Of a stretch of 64,000 nucleotides of DNA, positions 8,615-15,407 are shown piece after piece. The position numbers were made by a program, and so were the translations under genes. How positions within the stretch are numbered: position 1 is the stretch's first letter; each line of letters starts with the position of its first letter. The stretch lies in contig NZ_KI421498.1 of assembly GCF_000473105.1 (NCBI RefSeq), positions 2,356,001 to 2,420,000 of the forward strand, given 5' to 3'. Below the pieces are notes generated by a model. That model searched no databases. It was not told the origin of the DNA and worked only from the letters and a program-made list of their open reading frames with translations. This DNA is from Phaeobacter inhibens DSM 16374. GTDB lineage: Bacteria; Pseudomonadota; Alphaproteobacteria; Rhodobacterales; Rhodobacteraceae.

Positions 8615-8701
8615 AAAATGCAGGATTTGTTTCCGTGCATTTCGCCCTGACCAAACATCATTTCTGGCTTCCGATTTTCCCCACCGAAGGCCGCCAACCA
8701 A

Positions 8702-9880
8702 ATGCTCACTTTCAAGGATAAAATAGTGAAAAACACAACCTCCACCAAAGCCCTGAACGCTCCCACCTTCAATGGCATCAGCCCGGTTTCGGCAAATAAG
8801 TTCCAGATCAATCCCAACCGGCCCTTCATCGTCAAAGGCCTCCTGCTGGCCGGGCAGGTTGGCATGATTGCTGGCGAACCCAATCTTGGGAAGTCCGCGA
8901 TCATGTCGTGCATTGCCTCCCATGTCGCCATGGGCCGCGACATGGGCGACATGAAAGTCAAACGCGCAGCAGTCCTCTATGTTGCCGCCGAAGACCCAGA
9001 GGGGATTTTGGAACGCGCCTATCCCTACATGCACAACGCTCCCGATGGTGCCGCCGCATTCGAAGTCCTCGATGTGGTGCCCGATTTGACCGACCCCAAA
9101 GCGGTCAAAGAGTTCCTGGCCTATGCCGAGGCGTTCCGTGAGTATCACCAATGCGATTACCTGCTGATCGTTTTCGATACCCTCAACCTGTCCATTGGTG
9201 ATGCCGACGAAAACTCGGCCCGGGATATGAGCCGGGTGTTTCGCCACGCGCAGTTCATTGCGAAATCAACCGGAGCGCATGTGCTGTTCATCCACCATGT
9301 AGGCACCGGCGACAAAGGCAGACCGCGCGGGTCTTCAGCAATGACTGCTACCCTCGATACGCTTCTTACGCTGGAAAAGGCTGAGGACGATTCCGGTGTG
9401 GCTGCCATGCTGCTGCAAAAAAAGCAGAAGCGCATTCGGAAAGGCCGTGCCCTCGCATTCCGCATCGAACCCTTCGAAGCCGGAACCGATGATGACGGCG
9501 ATGTATTCACGGTTCCGATGGCGGTGCCGTTCAAGCATGACAACTCCCTGACGATCACGAAAGGGGCAAAGGCGAAGCCTTCGACCAAACCGAGCGTTTC
9601 CGGCGAGCGAGCCGCCGAAGTTTTGCGGCTGCTGAAAGGTATCGTCAAACACGACGCCGGGAAGTGGCACAGCCGAAAGGACATTGGCGAATTGGTTGGC
9701 GGGCCGTTCAACGAGACCCGAGCCAATAGCGACAACCACCGGAAAGCAGTCAGCAGGGCGCTTGAAAGCCTGCAAAATGCTGGGTCGGTCGAGAAAGGCG
9801 AGTGCGGTGGATTCCGCTACTCTGCCCCGTTCGAGGTCATTGACGATGCCATCGAAAACGAGAAACCCATACTGCACTAA
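8702..9880 (+). CDS. RepA-like AAA_25 hexameric ATPase/helicase
   Basis: 392-residue RecA-fold ATPase of the AAA_25/RepA group. Walker A is GEPNLGKS at residues 58-65, Walker B is the YLLIVFDTLNL segment, and a sensor-like His pair follows (LFIHHVGTG). A C-terminal winged-helix-like part (EVLRLLKGIV, SRALESLQNAGSVEKG) may bind DNA. Such proteins act as replicative helicases of small mobilizable plasmids and occur on integrative elements, where they may let the excised circle replicate. It lies between the integrase and the relaxase, with a hairpin 44 bp after its stop. ATG 8702 has only a weak Shine-Dalgarno. Confidence 0.85.
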   Translation: MLTFKDKIVKNTTSTKALNAPTFNGISPVSANKFQINPNRPFIVKGLLLAGQVGMIAGEPNLGKSAIMSCIASHVAMGRDMGDMKVKRAAVLYVAAEDPEGILERAYPYMHNAPDGAAAFEVLDVVPDLTDPKAVKEFLAYAEAFREYHQCDYLLIVFDTLNLSIGDADENSARDMSRVFRHAQFIAKSTGAHVLFIHHVGTGDKGRPRGSSAMTATLDTLLTLEKAEDDSGVAAMLLQKKQKRIRKGRALAFRIEPFEAGTDDDGDVFTVPMAVPFKHDNSLTITKGAKAKPSTKPSVSGERAAEVLRLLKGIVKHDAGKWHSRKDIGELVGGPFNETRANSDNHRKAVSRALESLQNAGSVEKGECGGFRYSAPFEVIDDAIENEKPILH

Positions 9881-10143
9881 CCGCGAGATCGGCCATGGTT
9901 TCCCGCCCCCCAATCGCCACTCTGCGCCCCCTTCTTTGGGGGCGCTTTCATGTCATGCTGCTGGACGCGATCTACAAATAAATCGACAACCTCGTTCCCG
10001 ATGGCATCCATCGTTTCTGGTGGCAAATCCCCAAGGTTGATATCTAACATCCGGTGTTTGCGGCAGTAGTTGGCAAGCATCATCAGCACTTGGCCGTTCT
10101 GCTTTCTCTTATCGGCCAGAATACCAGTTTTTTCCGATTGCAT
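9877..10143 (-). CDS. small protein of unknown function beside oriT
   Basis: 88 residues from ATG 10143 (MQSEKTGILADK). The middle part (QVLMMLANYCRKHRMLD, then DAIGNEVVDLFVDRV) is amphipathic and helical with normal protein composition, while the tail is basic and Gly-rich. It is divergent from the relaxase across the oriT candidate and ends convergent with the RepA-like gene, overlapping it by 4 bp. The position is one where mobilization elements often encode an accessory DNA-binding (MobC-type) protein, but no ribbon-helix-helix motif is clear. I do not recognise the family. Confidence 0.5.
   Translation of the reverse strand: MQSEKTGILADKRKQNGQVLMMLANYCRKHRMLDINLGDLPPETMDAIGNEVVDLFVDRVQQHDMKAPPKKGAQSGDWGAGNHGRSRG
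9924..9945. terminator. hairpin after the RepA-like gene
   Basis: GCGCCCCC - TTCTTT - GGGGGCGC followed by TTTC: 8-bp stem, 6-nt loop. It lies 44 bp past the RepA-like stop and inside the 3' end of the small minus-strand gene. Confidence 0.6.
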
Positions 10144-10176
10144 GGTCAGTTTCCTATTTCCGTTTCCGAGGAGATA

Positions 10177-10217
10177 GGGAAGGCGCACAACGGATAAAAA
10201 GCTTCGCAATTTTATCC
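10177..10217 (-). other. candidate origin of transfer (oriT, RSF1010/MOBQ type)
   Basis: Read on the minus strand: an inverted repeat GGATAAAA / TTTTATCC (10210-10217 and 10192-10199, 10-nt loop) runs straight into GTTGTGCGCCTTCCC (10191-10177). RSF1010 has an inverted repeat followed by GTAAGTGCGCCCTCCC, nicked after GTGCG. The match of layout and of GTGCGCC-x-TCCC, 20 bp from a MOBQ-type relaxase start, supports this call. The nick would fall near 10185. Confidence 0.7.
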
Positions 10218-10236
10218 ACGCCCCCTCACGGAATAG

Positions 10237-11424
10237 ATGGCACTGTTTTCATTTAGGCACTCAGTTAAGACTTTTTCGGAGAAGCGCACGGATGAAACCC
10301 GCGCGGCAAAGCCCGGCCAAACTGCGGCCCATCTTCGTTATATCGCTCGGCCACAGGCGGCGCGAGTGGTGATGCAGGAACGGCTTTCTGGCGGTTCTCA
10401 CCCGAAGACAGCCAACCTTGCCGAGGAGGAAGCACAGAAGCGCAAGGGGCGCGTCTGTGAGCGGTTCGTTATTGCCCTGCCATCAGAGGCATCCCCGGAG
10501 CAGAGAGAGGCCCTGACTCGGGCCTATGCGGAGCAAATGAGCAAGGGTATTGCCGGGTATGTCGCTGCCATCCACGACCAACATGGAAACGACTCGAAGA
10601 ACCCACACGCGCATTTCGTATTGTTCGATGTTCAGCAGAAGACCGGCGGGCGTGGCAGGCCGAAAAGCACCCTTGGCCTTGCCCGGAAGAACGCCATCGA
10701 AGGCGCTGCCAAATTGTGGGCAGAGCTTCACAACGAGATGATGCGCGGCTGGGGCTTTGGCCCAGATTCCGAGATCAGCCACTTGTCATATGCAGATCGT
10801 GGCATCGACAGGATTCCAACAATCCACGAAGGCGCAAGTTCCCGGGCGACCCCGGAGGCCAAGAAGAAAAGCAAAGAGAAATGGAAGCACATCGACCAAG
10901 GCCACACCCGGGCCGAGGCGAATGCCGTCATCCGAGAAATCAACAAACTGAAAGAGAGTCAGAAAAATGCAGGAACCGTTCGATTGGGAACAGGCGATGG
11001 AGACAACGAGGCGCAGCGCAACGGCGGCATCGCAAAACAGCGAGAACGCGGTGGCGGGAATGTCAAAGCTGCTCCGGGAAATCGACCGCCATTCAAACAA
11101 TCTGGCCAGCCTGTCCAGGAGCATCGACCAGTTGTCGGCGACACAGGCCCAACAAGTGGTCCACTCCAAAGCCGCGCTCAACCGCGCCCAGGGCGACAAC
11201 CGCCATTCTTGGCGGCTGCCCGCCTTGGGCTTGCTCGCCGTCTTCGCCGTGGGCGTGACGTTCGGCGGGTTTATCGTGAGTTGATCATGTTGCGCGATAC
11301 CTTGAAGGCGCGGCTTTTGCCTATTGAGGGGCAACGCCGCTTGCGCCCCGAGGCAGAGCGTCATCATCATCGCCCACCCAAAACGACAAAGCCCCGCAGT
11401 GGCGGGGCTGAGCGTGGGGCATGA
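10237..11424 (+). CDS. MobA/MobL-family relaxase (MOBQ type)
   Basis: 395 residues. It nicks oriT and stays bound to the DNA end during mobilization. The candidate catalytic Tyr35 is in HLRYIARP. Metal-binding histidines are His113 (IHDQH) and the HxH pair His124/His126 (NPHAHFVLFD). A GIDRIPTIHEG motif closes the relaxase domain near residue 200, as in MobA/MobL proteins. Beyond about residue 245 the sequence becomes Arg/Pro/Gly-rich and of low complexity; there another frame (10967-11284) reads as a well-formed protein, so this tail may be constrained by the nested gene. There is no primase domain. The oriT candidate is directly upstream. Confidence 0.92.
   Translation: MALFSFRHSVKTFSEKRTDETRAAKPGQTAAHLRYIARPQAARVVMQERLSGGSHPKTANLAEEEAQKRKGRVCERFVIALPSEASPEQREALTRAYAEQMSKGIAGYVAAIHDQHGNDSKNPHAHFVLFDVQQKTGGRGRPKSTLGLARKNAIEGAAKLWAELHNEMMRGWGFGPDSEISHLSYADRGIDRIPTIHEGASSRATPEAKKKSKEKWKHIDQGHTRAEANAVIREINKLKESQKNAGTVRLGTGDGDNEAQRNGGIAKQRERGGGNVKAAPGNRPPFKQSGQPVQEHRPVVGDTGPTSGPLQSRAQPRPGRQPPFLAAARLGLARRLRRGRDVRRVYRELIMLRDTLKARLLPIEGQRRLRPEAERHHHRPPKTTKPRSGGAERGA
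10967..11284 (+). CDS. MobB-like membrane protein nested within the relaxase gene
   Basis: 105 residues in a different frame wholly inside the relaxase gene. Features: an acidic N-terminus (MQEPFDWEQAME), a heptad-like helical middle (SKLLREIDRHSNNLASLSRS) and one C-terminal transmembrane helix (about 83-105, LGLLAVFAVGVTFGGF). An AGAGAG-type ribosome site lies about 9 bases before the ATG. In RSF1010, mobB, a membrane protein that aids relaxosome and T4SS contact, is likewise read from another frame inside mobA. Homology is not shown; the similarity is of position, size class and membrane anchor. The codons look more natural in this frame than in the overlapping relaxase tail. Confidence 0.72.
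   Translation: MQEPFDWEQAMETTRRSATAASQNSENAVAGMSKLLREIDRHSNNLASLSRSIDQLSATQAQQVVHSKAALNRAQGDNRHSWRLPALGLLAVFAVGVTFGGFIVS
11390..11409. terminator. hairpin at the relaxase 3' end
   Basis: AGCCCCGC - AGTG - GCGGGGCT, 8-bp stem, inside the last codons of the relaxase gene. There is no T-run. It may end transcription or limit read-through into the convergent small genes. Confidence 0.45.
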
Positions 11425-11446
11425 GGGTCGCGGCAACCGGCCACTT

Positions 11447-11689
11447 TTACTTGTCAGCACATGTTTGCAAACAGCGTTCGACGGTATCTATCAAGTCATA
11501 GCTCTGCACGACAAATCCAAGACCGTATGTATCGCCACGATACTTGTATAGGCCAATAGCGCGGGCTTGGCGTGTGCCCGGTTCAACTGGCAAGCAGGCT
11601 GCCGGAATGAAATAGCGCGGGTTGCCATTCCTATCACGATCCAGCCGGGTGGTTCTTTTGATGATGCTCTGCACTTTTTCACTGCGCAT
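11447..11689 (-). CDS. small protein of unknown function
   Basis: 80 residues from ATG 11689 (MRSEKVQSII). It has a basic N-terminal half (KRTTRLDRDRNGNPRYFIPA) and a beta-like end (YGLGFVVQSYDLIDTVE). There is no signal peptide or membrane helix. It is last in a leftward run with 11704-11931 and the AlpA-type gene and is convergent with the relaxase. Not recognised; it could be a DNA-binding accessory protein of the element. Confidence 0.55.
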   Translation of the reverse strand: MRSEKVQSIIKRTTRLDRDRNGNPRYFIPAACLPVEPGTRQARAIGLYKYRGDTYGLGFVVQSYDLIDTVERCLQTCADK

Positions 11690-11703
11690 TGTTTGCTCCC
11701 TCC

Positions 11704-11931
11704 TCAATGCCAAGGCCGATCAATCGACGACACGGCAGTTTTCGAATGCGCAACGGTAAAGAGCGATTTGAACATTAAGGCTCGCATTCCACCATTTTCG
11801 GTTTTTGCAAACTCAATGGATGTTTCGAGCAAAGAAATTGCGGCATCCAGATCCCCCTCGTCGATGAGTTGGGCGAGCGCCAGTTTGATACCTTCAGCTT
11901 CGGCACGGGTCAGATTGGTGATGTGATTCAT
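11704..11931 (-). CDS. small helical protein of unknown function
   Basis: 75 residues from ATG 11931 (MNHITNLTRAEAEG), preceded by AAGGAAC at a good distance, which fixes the start. Mostly alpha-helical and acidic in the middle (KLALAQLIDEGDLDAAISLL, SIEFAKTENGG). It has no known motif. It lies 14 bp upstream of the 80-residue gene and 46 bp after the AlpA-type gene, so the three probably form one operon. Confidence 0.6.
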   Translation of the reverse strand: MNHITNLTRAEAEGIKLALAQLIDEGDLDAAISLLETSIEFAKTENGGMRALMFKSLFTVAHSKTAVSSIDRPWH

Positions 11932-11977
11932 GTTAGTTCCTTGATTTCTAAATATTGTTTGTGGCGAATGCGACGGC

Positions 11978-12184
11978 TTACGCCGCCAGTGGTGCTTCAG
12001 GATCAATGATCTTGTTGAGGTCCGACATGCGCCAGCGGGATGAACCACCCAGCTTGATCGGTTCGGGAAAATCGCCGCGCTGAATATCGCGGTATAGGCT
12101 GGCGCGGGACCGGCACAGCGTCGTGCAAACGGTCTTGATATCGACGAGGGTATCTTTGGGTTGCGGTGTTGGCAGAATTGTCAT
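11978..12184 (-). CDS. AlpA-type HTH regulator / excisionase
   Basis: 68 residues from ATG 12184 (MTILPTPQPKDT). A MerR-like helix-turn-helix of the AlpA family is clear: VDIKTVCTTLCRSRASLYRDI followed by the wing GDFPEPIKLGGSSRWR. AlpA proteins activate the integrase or act as excisionase in P4-like elements, so this one may switch excision. A 30-nt palindrome (12198-12227) begins 14 bp upstream of its start and could be its own operator. Confidence 0.85.
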   Translation of the reverse strand: MTILPTPQPKDTLVDIKTVCTTLCRSRASLYRDIQRGDFPEPIKLGGSSRWRMSDLNKIIDPEAPLAA

Positions 12185-12197
12185 ATTGGCTCCATGA

Positions 12198-12227
12198 TTA
12201 TAGTCGCGGCGGACGCCGCGACTATAA
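12198..12227. promoter_or_regulatory. 14-bp-arm palindrome upstream of the AlpA-type gene
   Basis: TTATAGTCGCGGCG - GA - CGCCGCGACTATAA: two perfect 14-bp arms with a 2-nt spacer. In RNA it would be a very stable hairpin in the 5' leader; in DNA it is a symmetric operator. The rest of 12228-12497 holds no gene I can support. Confidence 0.65.
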
Positions 12228-12491
12228 ATTTGGCCATTTCTGGAAATCCGAAGGGCGAGCGGCAACTTTTTGACTGCCGATTTTTTGCCCGGTCTATAAA
12301 AGCGCACAATTAGCCCGAAAATCCGCAATGCGGTGCAGGGAGCGCCGGGTAGCCGCCGAAGACCTCTTACCAAAATATGGGGGCAAGAAATCAGGTCTTC
12401 AACCCCAAGAGCTGAGCAAAAAGGTCATTGACGTATTTGTGTGGGCTTGGATGCCCGGCGGCGCATTCTGTGGCAGGTGGCGATATCTGAC

Positions 12492-12541
12492 TTGACCGTG
12501 TTAATTTTTTCAACCACAATTGAGGCATCAAAAATTAACAC
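12492..12541 (+). promoter_or_regulatory. promoter with 12-bp inverted-repeat operator
   Basis: A -35-like TTGACC (12492-12497) and -10-like CACAAT (12515-12520) are 17 bp apart. A perfect inverted repeat, GTGTTAATTTTT (12498-12509) and AAAAATTAACAC (12530-12541), flanks the -10. The ATG follows at 12555. This is a good site for autorepression by the XRE-ImmA protein encoded second in the operon. Confidence 0.7.
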
Positions 12542-12554
12542 GAGCAGACCCGAT

Positions 12555-13178
12555 ATGGAATCCATCCAACCCACCACCCTCAAAGATTTGAATGAAGGCG
12601 ATACTCGCCTTTCAGAGCTTGAACTTGAACGTGACCGATTGATTGCAGCTGGCCACCACGCTTTGGCCGCCCGCACAAGCGCATCCCCGCTCCACCCAGC
12701 GAACGCTGCAGGCTATTTTTCTTACGCCGATGGCGTCAAAGGGCTGCGGGCTGAAAATATGGGCGACAATTGGCAGTTCTTTCGTAGCGAAGGTGTCGAA
12801 GGTATTTGCAATGAGGAACTGAAGCTGAGGGTCTTGTTTGCCAATGTGCATGAAGCTTGTGGCGAAGTTAGTCCTCAAGCCCGCTCTCGCAAAGGCGCAG
12901 GTTCCGAGCGTGTCGCCTGCGGTGATATGTTCGATGCCGCAGGTGTTGATCTCCCGGTCAGCATCGTGAAGTTCCATGGCGACTACAAAACTTATTACCT
13001 GATGGTTGATCAAAATGGGGCTATGGAACTCAGCCTACCCATTGTGAAAGGCGGAAACTTTCTGCGCTGTGTTGAGCGGATTTTCCTAATTGATGGGAAT
13101 GACCTTGACGAGATTGACTTCGGCGTTGATGGACCGGCCGACGAATCCGACTTGGATATCGTCGTGACCCGGAAGTGA
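12555..13178 (+). CDS. unknown protein paired with the XRE-ImmA regulator
   Basis: 207 residues from ATG 12555 (MESIQPTTLK), the first ATG after the operator; an in-frame start 38 codons upstream would run through the promoter. It is soluble, with a helical N-terminal part (RLSELELERDRLIAAGHHAL) and a beta-rich C-terminal half (SIVKFHGDYKTYYLMVDQNG, RIFLIDGNDLDEIDF). No motif is recognised. It lies 12 bp from the XRE-ImmA gene in the same operon. Such two-gene pairings are known where the ImmA/IrrE-type protein controls or relieves a partner (phage-repressor cleavage, toxin-antitoxin systems of the XRE-COG2856 type). Whether this partner is toxin, antitoxin or repressor target cannot be told. 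Confidence 0.75.
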   Translation: MESIQPTTLKDLNEGDTRLSELELERDRLIAAGHHALAARTSASPLHPANAAGYFSYADGVKGLRAENMGDNWQFFRSEGVEGICNEELKLRVLFANVHEACGEVSPQARSRKGAGSERVACGDMFDAAGVDLPVSIVKFHGDYKTYYLMVDQNGAMELSLPIVKGGNFLRCVERIFLIDGNDLDEIDFGVDGPADESDLDIVVTRK

Positions 13179-13190
13179 CGTGAAAATACT

Positions 13191-14291
13191 ATGTTTAGCA
13201 GCAAAAGACTCAGCCTCGCCAGAAAGCGGCGCAGGCTGACGGCAAAAGGACTCGCAGAAGAAGCAGGCGTATCACCTGTAACAATCACTCGATTGGAAAC
13301 CGGCCAAAATGAAGCCGATCCTGCAACTGTGGAAAAGCTCGCGGAAGTTCTGGATTACCCAGCATCCTTTTTCTTCAAAGGGGAACCGGCGCCGCTTACC
13401 AAGGAGATTGTGAGTTTCCGCAGCCTGAAGAGTATGAGCGCCAAGGAACGGGATGCCGCATTGTCGGCTGGCGAGATTGGTGTGGAGGTCTATTCATGGC
13501 TGGATGATCACTTCAATTTGCCACCGCTCAATCTCCCTCCGTTCGATCCGGAATTGACCCCCGAAGCAGCCGCAGAGGCACTGAGACAGCATTGGGGGCT
13601 TGGATATGATCCTATCCCAAACTTACTTAAGCTGTTTGAATCCAAGGGTATCCGCGTTCTCGGACTGGAAGAAAACACCGCTAACGTGGATGCGTTCTCG
13701 TTCTGGCAAGACGATAGCGCGTATGTCTTCTTGAACTCCTACAAGTCCGCTGAGCGCAGTATCTTTGATGCAGCGCACGAGTTGGGCCATCTCGTGCTGC
13801 ATAAGCACGGCGAAACCTCTGGTGCAAACGGGGACACCCGTTCTGTTGAGTTGGAGGCCAACAGGTTTGCAGCTGCGTTCTTGATGCCCGAAGAGGATAT
13901 TCGTGCCCGAATGCCTCGCCTAATTACCGCAAACCTCATCATCAAAGCGAAGAAACGGTGGCGTGTGTCAGCTATGGCCCTGGCATATCGTCTGAGCCAC
14001 TTTAACAAGCCCATGCTGACTGAGTGGCAATATCGCTCCATCTGCATTGAGTTAGGGAAACGGGGATACAGAAGCGGGGAGCCAGATGGGATCACCAGAG
14101 AAAGCTCAGTTCTCTGGGGGAAGATTTTGGCCGAGCTTTGGTCGGATCGAAAGAACCTACAGAACTTGGCGAACGATCTATTTTTACCCGTGAGCGAAGT
14201 GGAAATGCTACTTTCAGGGATATTGCCCCGAACGGATCAAAGCGCTGCGGGCAAAAGCAATGAACGCCCGGCTTTGCGCATTGTCGAATAA
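13191..14291 (+). CDS. XRE-family regulator fused to ImmA/IrrE metallopeptidase
   Basis: 366 residues. An N-terminal XRE helix-turn-helix (ARKRRRLTAKGLAEEAGVSP, then ITRLETGQNEAD) covers residues 5-60. An ImmA/IrrE (COG2856) peptidase follows, with the zinc motif HELGH at residues 196-200 and downstream Glu in ELEANRFAAAFLMP. A C-terminal extension of about 130 residues (from RWRVSAMALAYRL) completes it. Proteins of this build bind DNA and can cleave a partner when DNA damage or a phage signal is sensed. It is the second gene of an operon behind a symmetric operator. All zinc-site residues are present. Confidence 0.9.
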   Translation: MFSSKRLSLARKRRRLTAKGLAEEAGVSPVTITRLETGQNEADPATVEKLAEVLDYPASFFFKGEPAPLTKEIVSFRSLKSMSAKERDAALSAGEIGVEVYSWLDDHFNLPPLNLPPFDPELTPEAAAEALRQHWGLGYDPIPNLLKLFESKGIRVLGLEENTANVDAFSFWQDDSAYVFLNSYKSAERSIFDAAHELGHLVLHKHGETSGANGDTRSVELEANRFAAAFLMPEEDIRARMPRLITANLIIKAKKRWRVSAMALAYRLSHFNKPMLTEWQYRSICIELGKRGYRSGEPDGITRESSVLWGKILAELWSDRKNLQNLANDLFLPVSEVEMLLSGILPRTDQSAAGKSNERPALRIVE

Positions 14292-14369
14292 AGTGTGATG
14301 GGTGGACTGCTGGCTGTGAGATGTCAGCAGGCACTGTATGTTATCAATGGTGGCCGAACTCCCCCCACC

Positions 14370-14804
14370 TCAAAGATGGATGATCTCAAGGTTACCCCAT
14401 TTTTGATCAAGGTATTCAGCCAAAAGCCGTCGATGGCAAAAGTGAGGGGTGTCTTCACTGCAAAGCAAACAACATCCGTCCAAATCAGCGGGACGCAGTT
14501 TCTCGACTTTCCGTTTCATCATGAGATCCAGATATTGGTTCTCATAGTTTGACCACTCGATTTTCTTTTTCTTGTATGAATCAAGCATTGGTTTGGTTGG
14601 AGCGAAGTTCGGCGCGTGCAGGTAGTCCATATTGCAAAGACTTCTGGCGAAGAATTTGAGGTCGTCCCGCTTGGCAAACCCTGCCAACTGCGAAACGTTA
14701 TTCAAGCGAACATCGACAAGCTTACGGGATTGAGACTCCTTCAATCGACCAAAGAAATGCTCGGCGGTGGTTTTGGTAAATCCAATAGTGAATACCTGAA
14801 CCAT
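14370..14804 (-). CDS. DUF488-family protein (short, second copy of the pair)
   Basis: 144 residues from ATG 14804 (MVQVFTIGFTKTT). DUF488 features: the N-terminal IGFTKTTAEHFFGRL, the KLVDVRLNNVSQ strand with a conserved Asp-Val-Arg, and the C-terminal LLCSEDTPHFCHRRLLAEYL with paired Cys and His-Arg. The family is unsolved biochemically. It is the last gene of a three-gene leftward operon, 7 bp after another DUF488 gene. The two copies are quite different in sequence, so they are not a recent duplication. It is convergent with the XRE-ImmA gene. Confidence 0.85.
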   Translation of the reverse strand: MVQVFTIGFTKTTAEHFFGRLKESQSRKLVDVRLNNVSQLAGFAKRDDLKFFARSLCNMDYLHAPNFAPTKPMLDSYKKKKIEWSNYENQYLDLMMKRKVEKLRPADLDGCCLLCSEDTPHFCHRRLLAEYLDQKWGNLEIIHL

Positions 14805-14811
14805 GGTGTGC

Positions 14812-15402
14812 TTATCCTTCCCGCCGGTAGGCGATTTGCTTTTCACGGCCTTCATACGCCCGAGCAATCAAGTCATTTTCAGAATCGAGCATGTCACCTC
14901 GGGGCGTTCCAAGAATGTCGAGCACCCTCAGCATGGTATTCCTGTGTGGTTCCAGCGTCCCATCACCAAGGATATGGCTGATCTGCGCACCTCGCTCTTG
15001 TAGCACCTTCGAAACCAAAATCGTTCGATGGCACTCAGTAGGGTCACGCTCAGAGCACATGAGTGCAACACGATAACGCTGGCTTCCATCCTCAACTCGC
15101 TGGATGCCAGACAAGAAGAGGGACGTTTTGGCCAGTTTATTGTAGCTAACGGTGTTGTCGATGTAGCAAGAAGCATCTTCGGACCTTGCGCCAAGCTCCT
15201 TCCCCAAGAAGACATAGGCAATTCCATTCTCTTTGAGCGCGTTCTTTAGAGTATCTGTATTGAAATGCGGCGCATGGCGACTGTATGGCGAAGACCTGAC
15301 GTCTGCCACCGCTGAAACTTGGTTCTTCAACAGCAAGCTTAAAAAGCTCTCAAAAGGCTGCGTCGAGTGCCCCACAGTGTATATTTTCTTTGCGTCATCC
15401 AT
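14812..15402 (-). CDS. DUF488-family protein (long, first copy of the pair)
   Basis: 196 residues from ATG 15402 (MDDAKKIYTVGHS). It shows the canonical DUF488 pattern: IYTVGHSTQPFESFLSLL, ADVRSSPYSRHAPHF, FLGKELGAR, and ALMCSERDPTECHRTILVS with Cys-Ser-Glu, Pro and Cys-His-Arg. A C-terminal tail of about 50 residues follows. It starts 5 bp after the dual-OB-like gene and ends 7 bp before the second DUF488 gene, so the three should be made together. Function unknown; an enzymatic role on nucleic acid or nucleotides is a guess from the conserved Cys/His/Arg set. Confidence 0.88.
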   Translation of the reverse strand: MDDAKKIYTVGHSTQPFESFLSLLLKNQVSAVADVRSSPYSRHAPHFNTDTLKNALKENGIAYVFLGKELGARSEDASCYIDNTVSYNKLAKTSLFLSGIQRVEDGSQRYRVALMCSERDPTECHRTILVSKVLQERGAQISHILGDGTLEPHRNTMLRVLDILGTPRGDMLDSENDLIARAYEGREKQIAYRREG

Positions 15403-15407
15403 GGGGC

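Noticed and set aside
10716-11258. third open frame across the relaxase gene
   Set aside because: Arg/Pro/Gly-rich with no structure; only the 10967-11284 frame reads as a protein.
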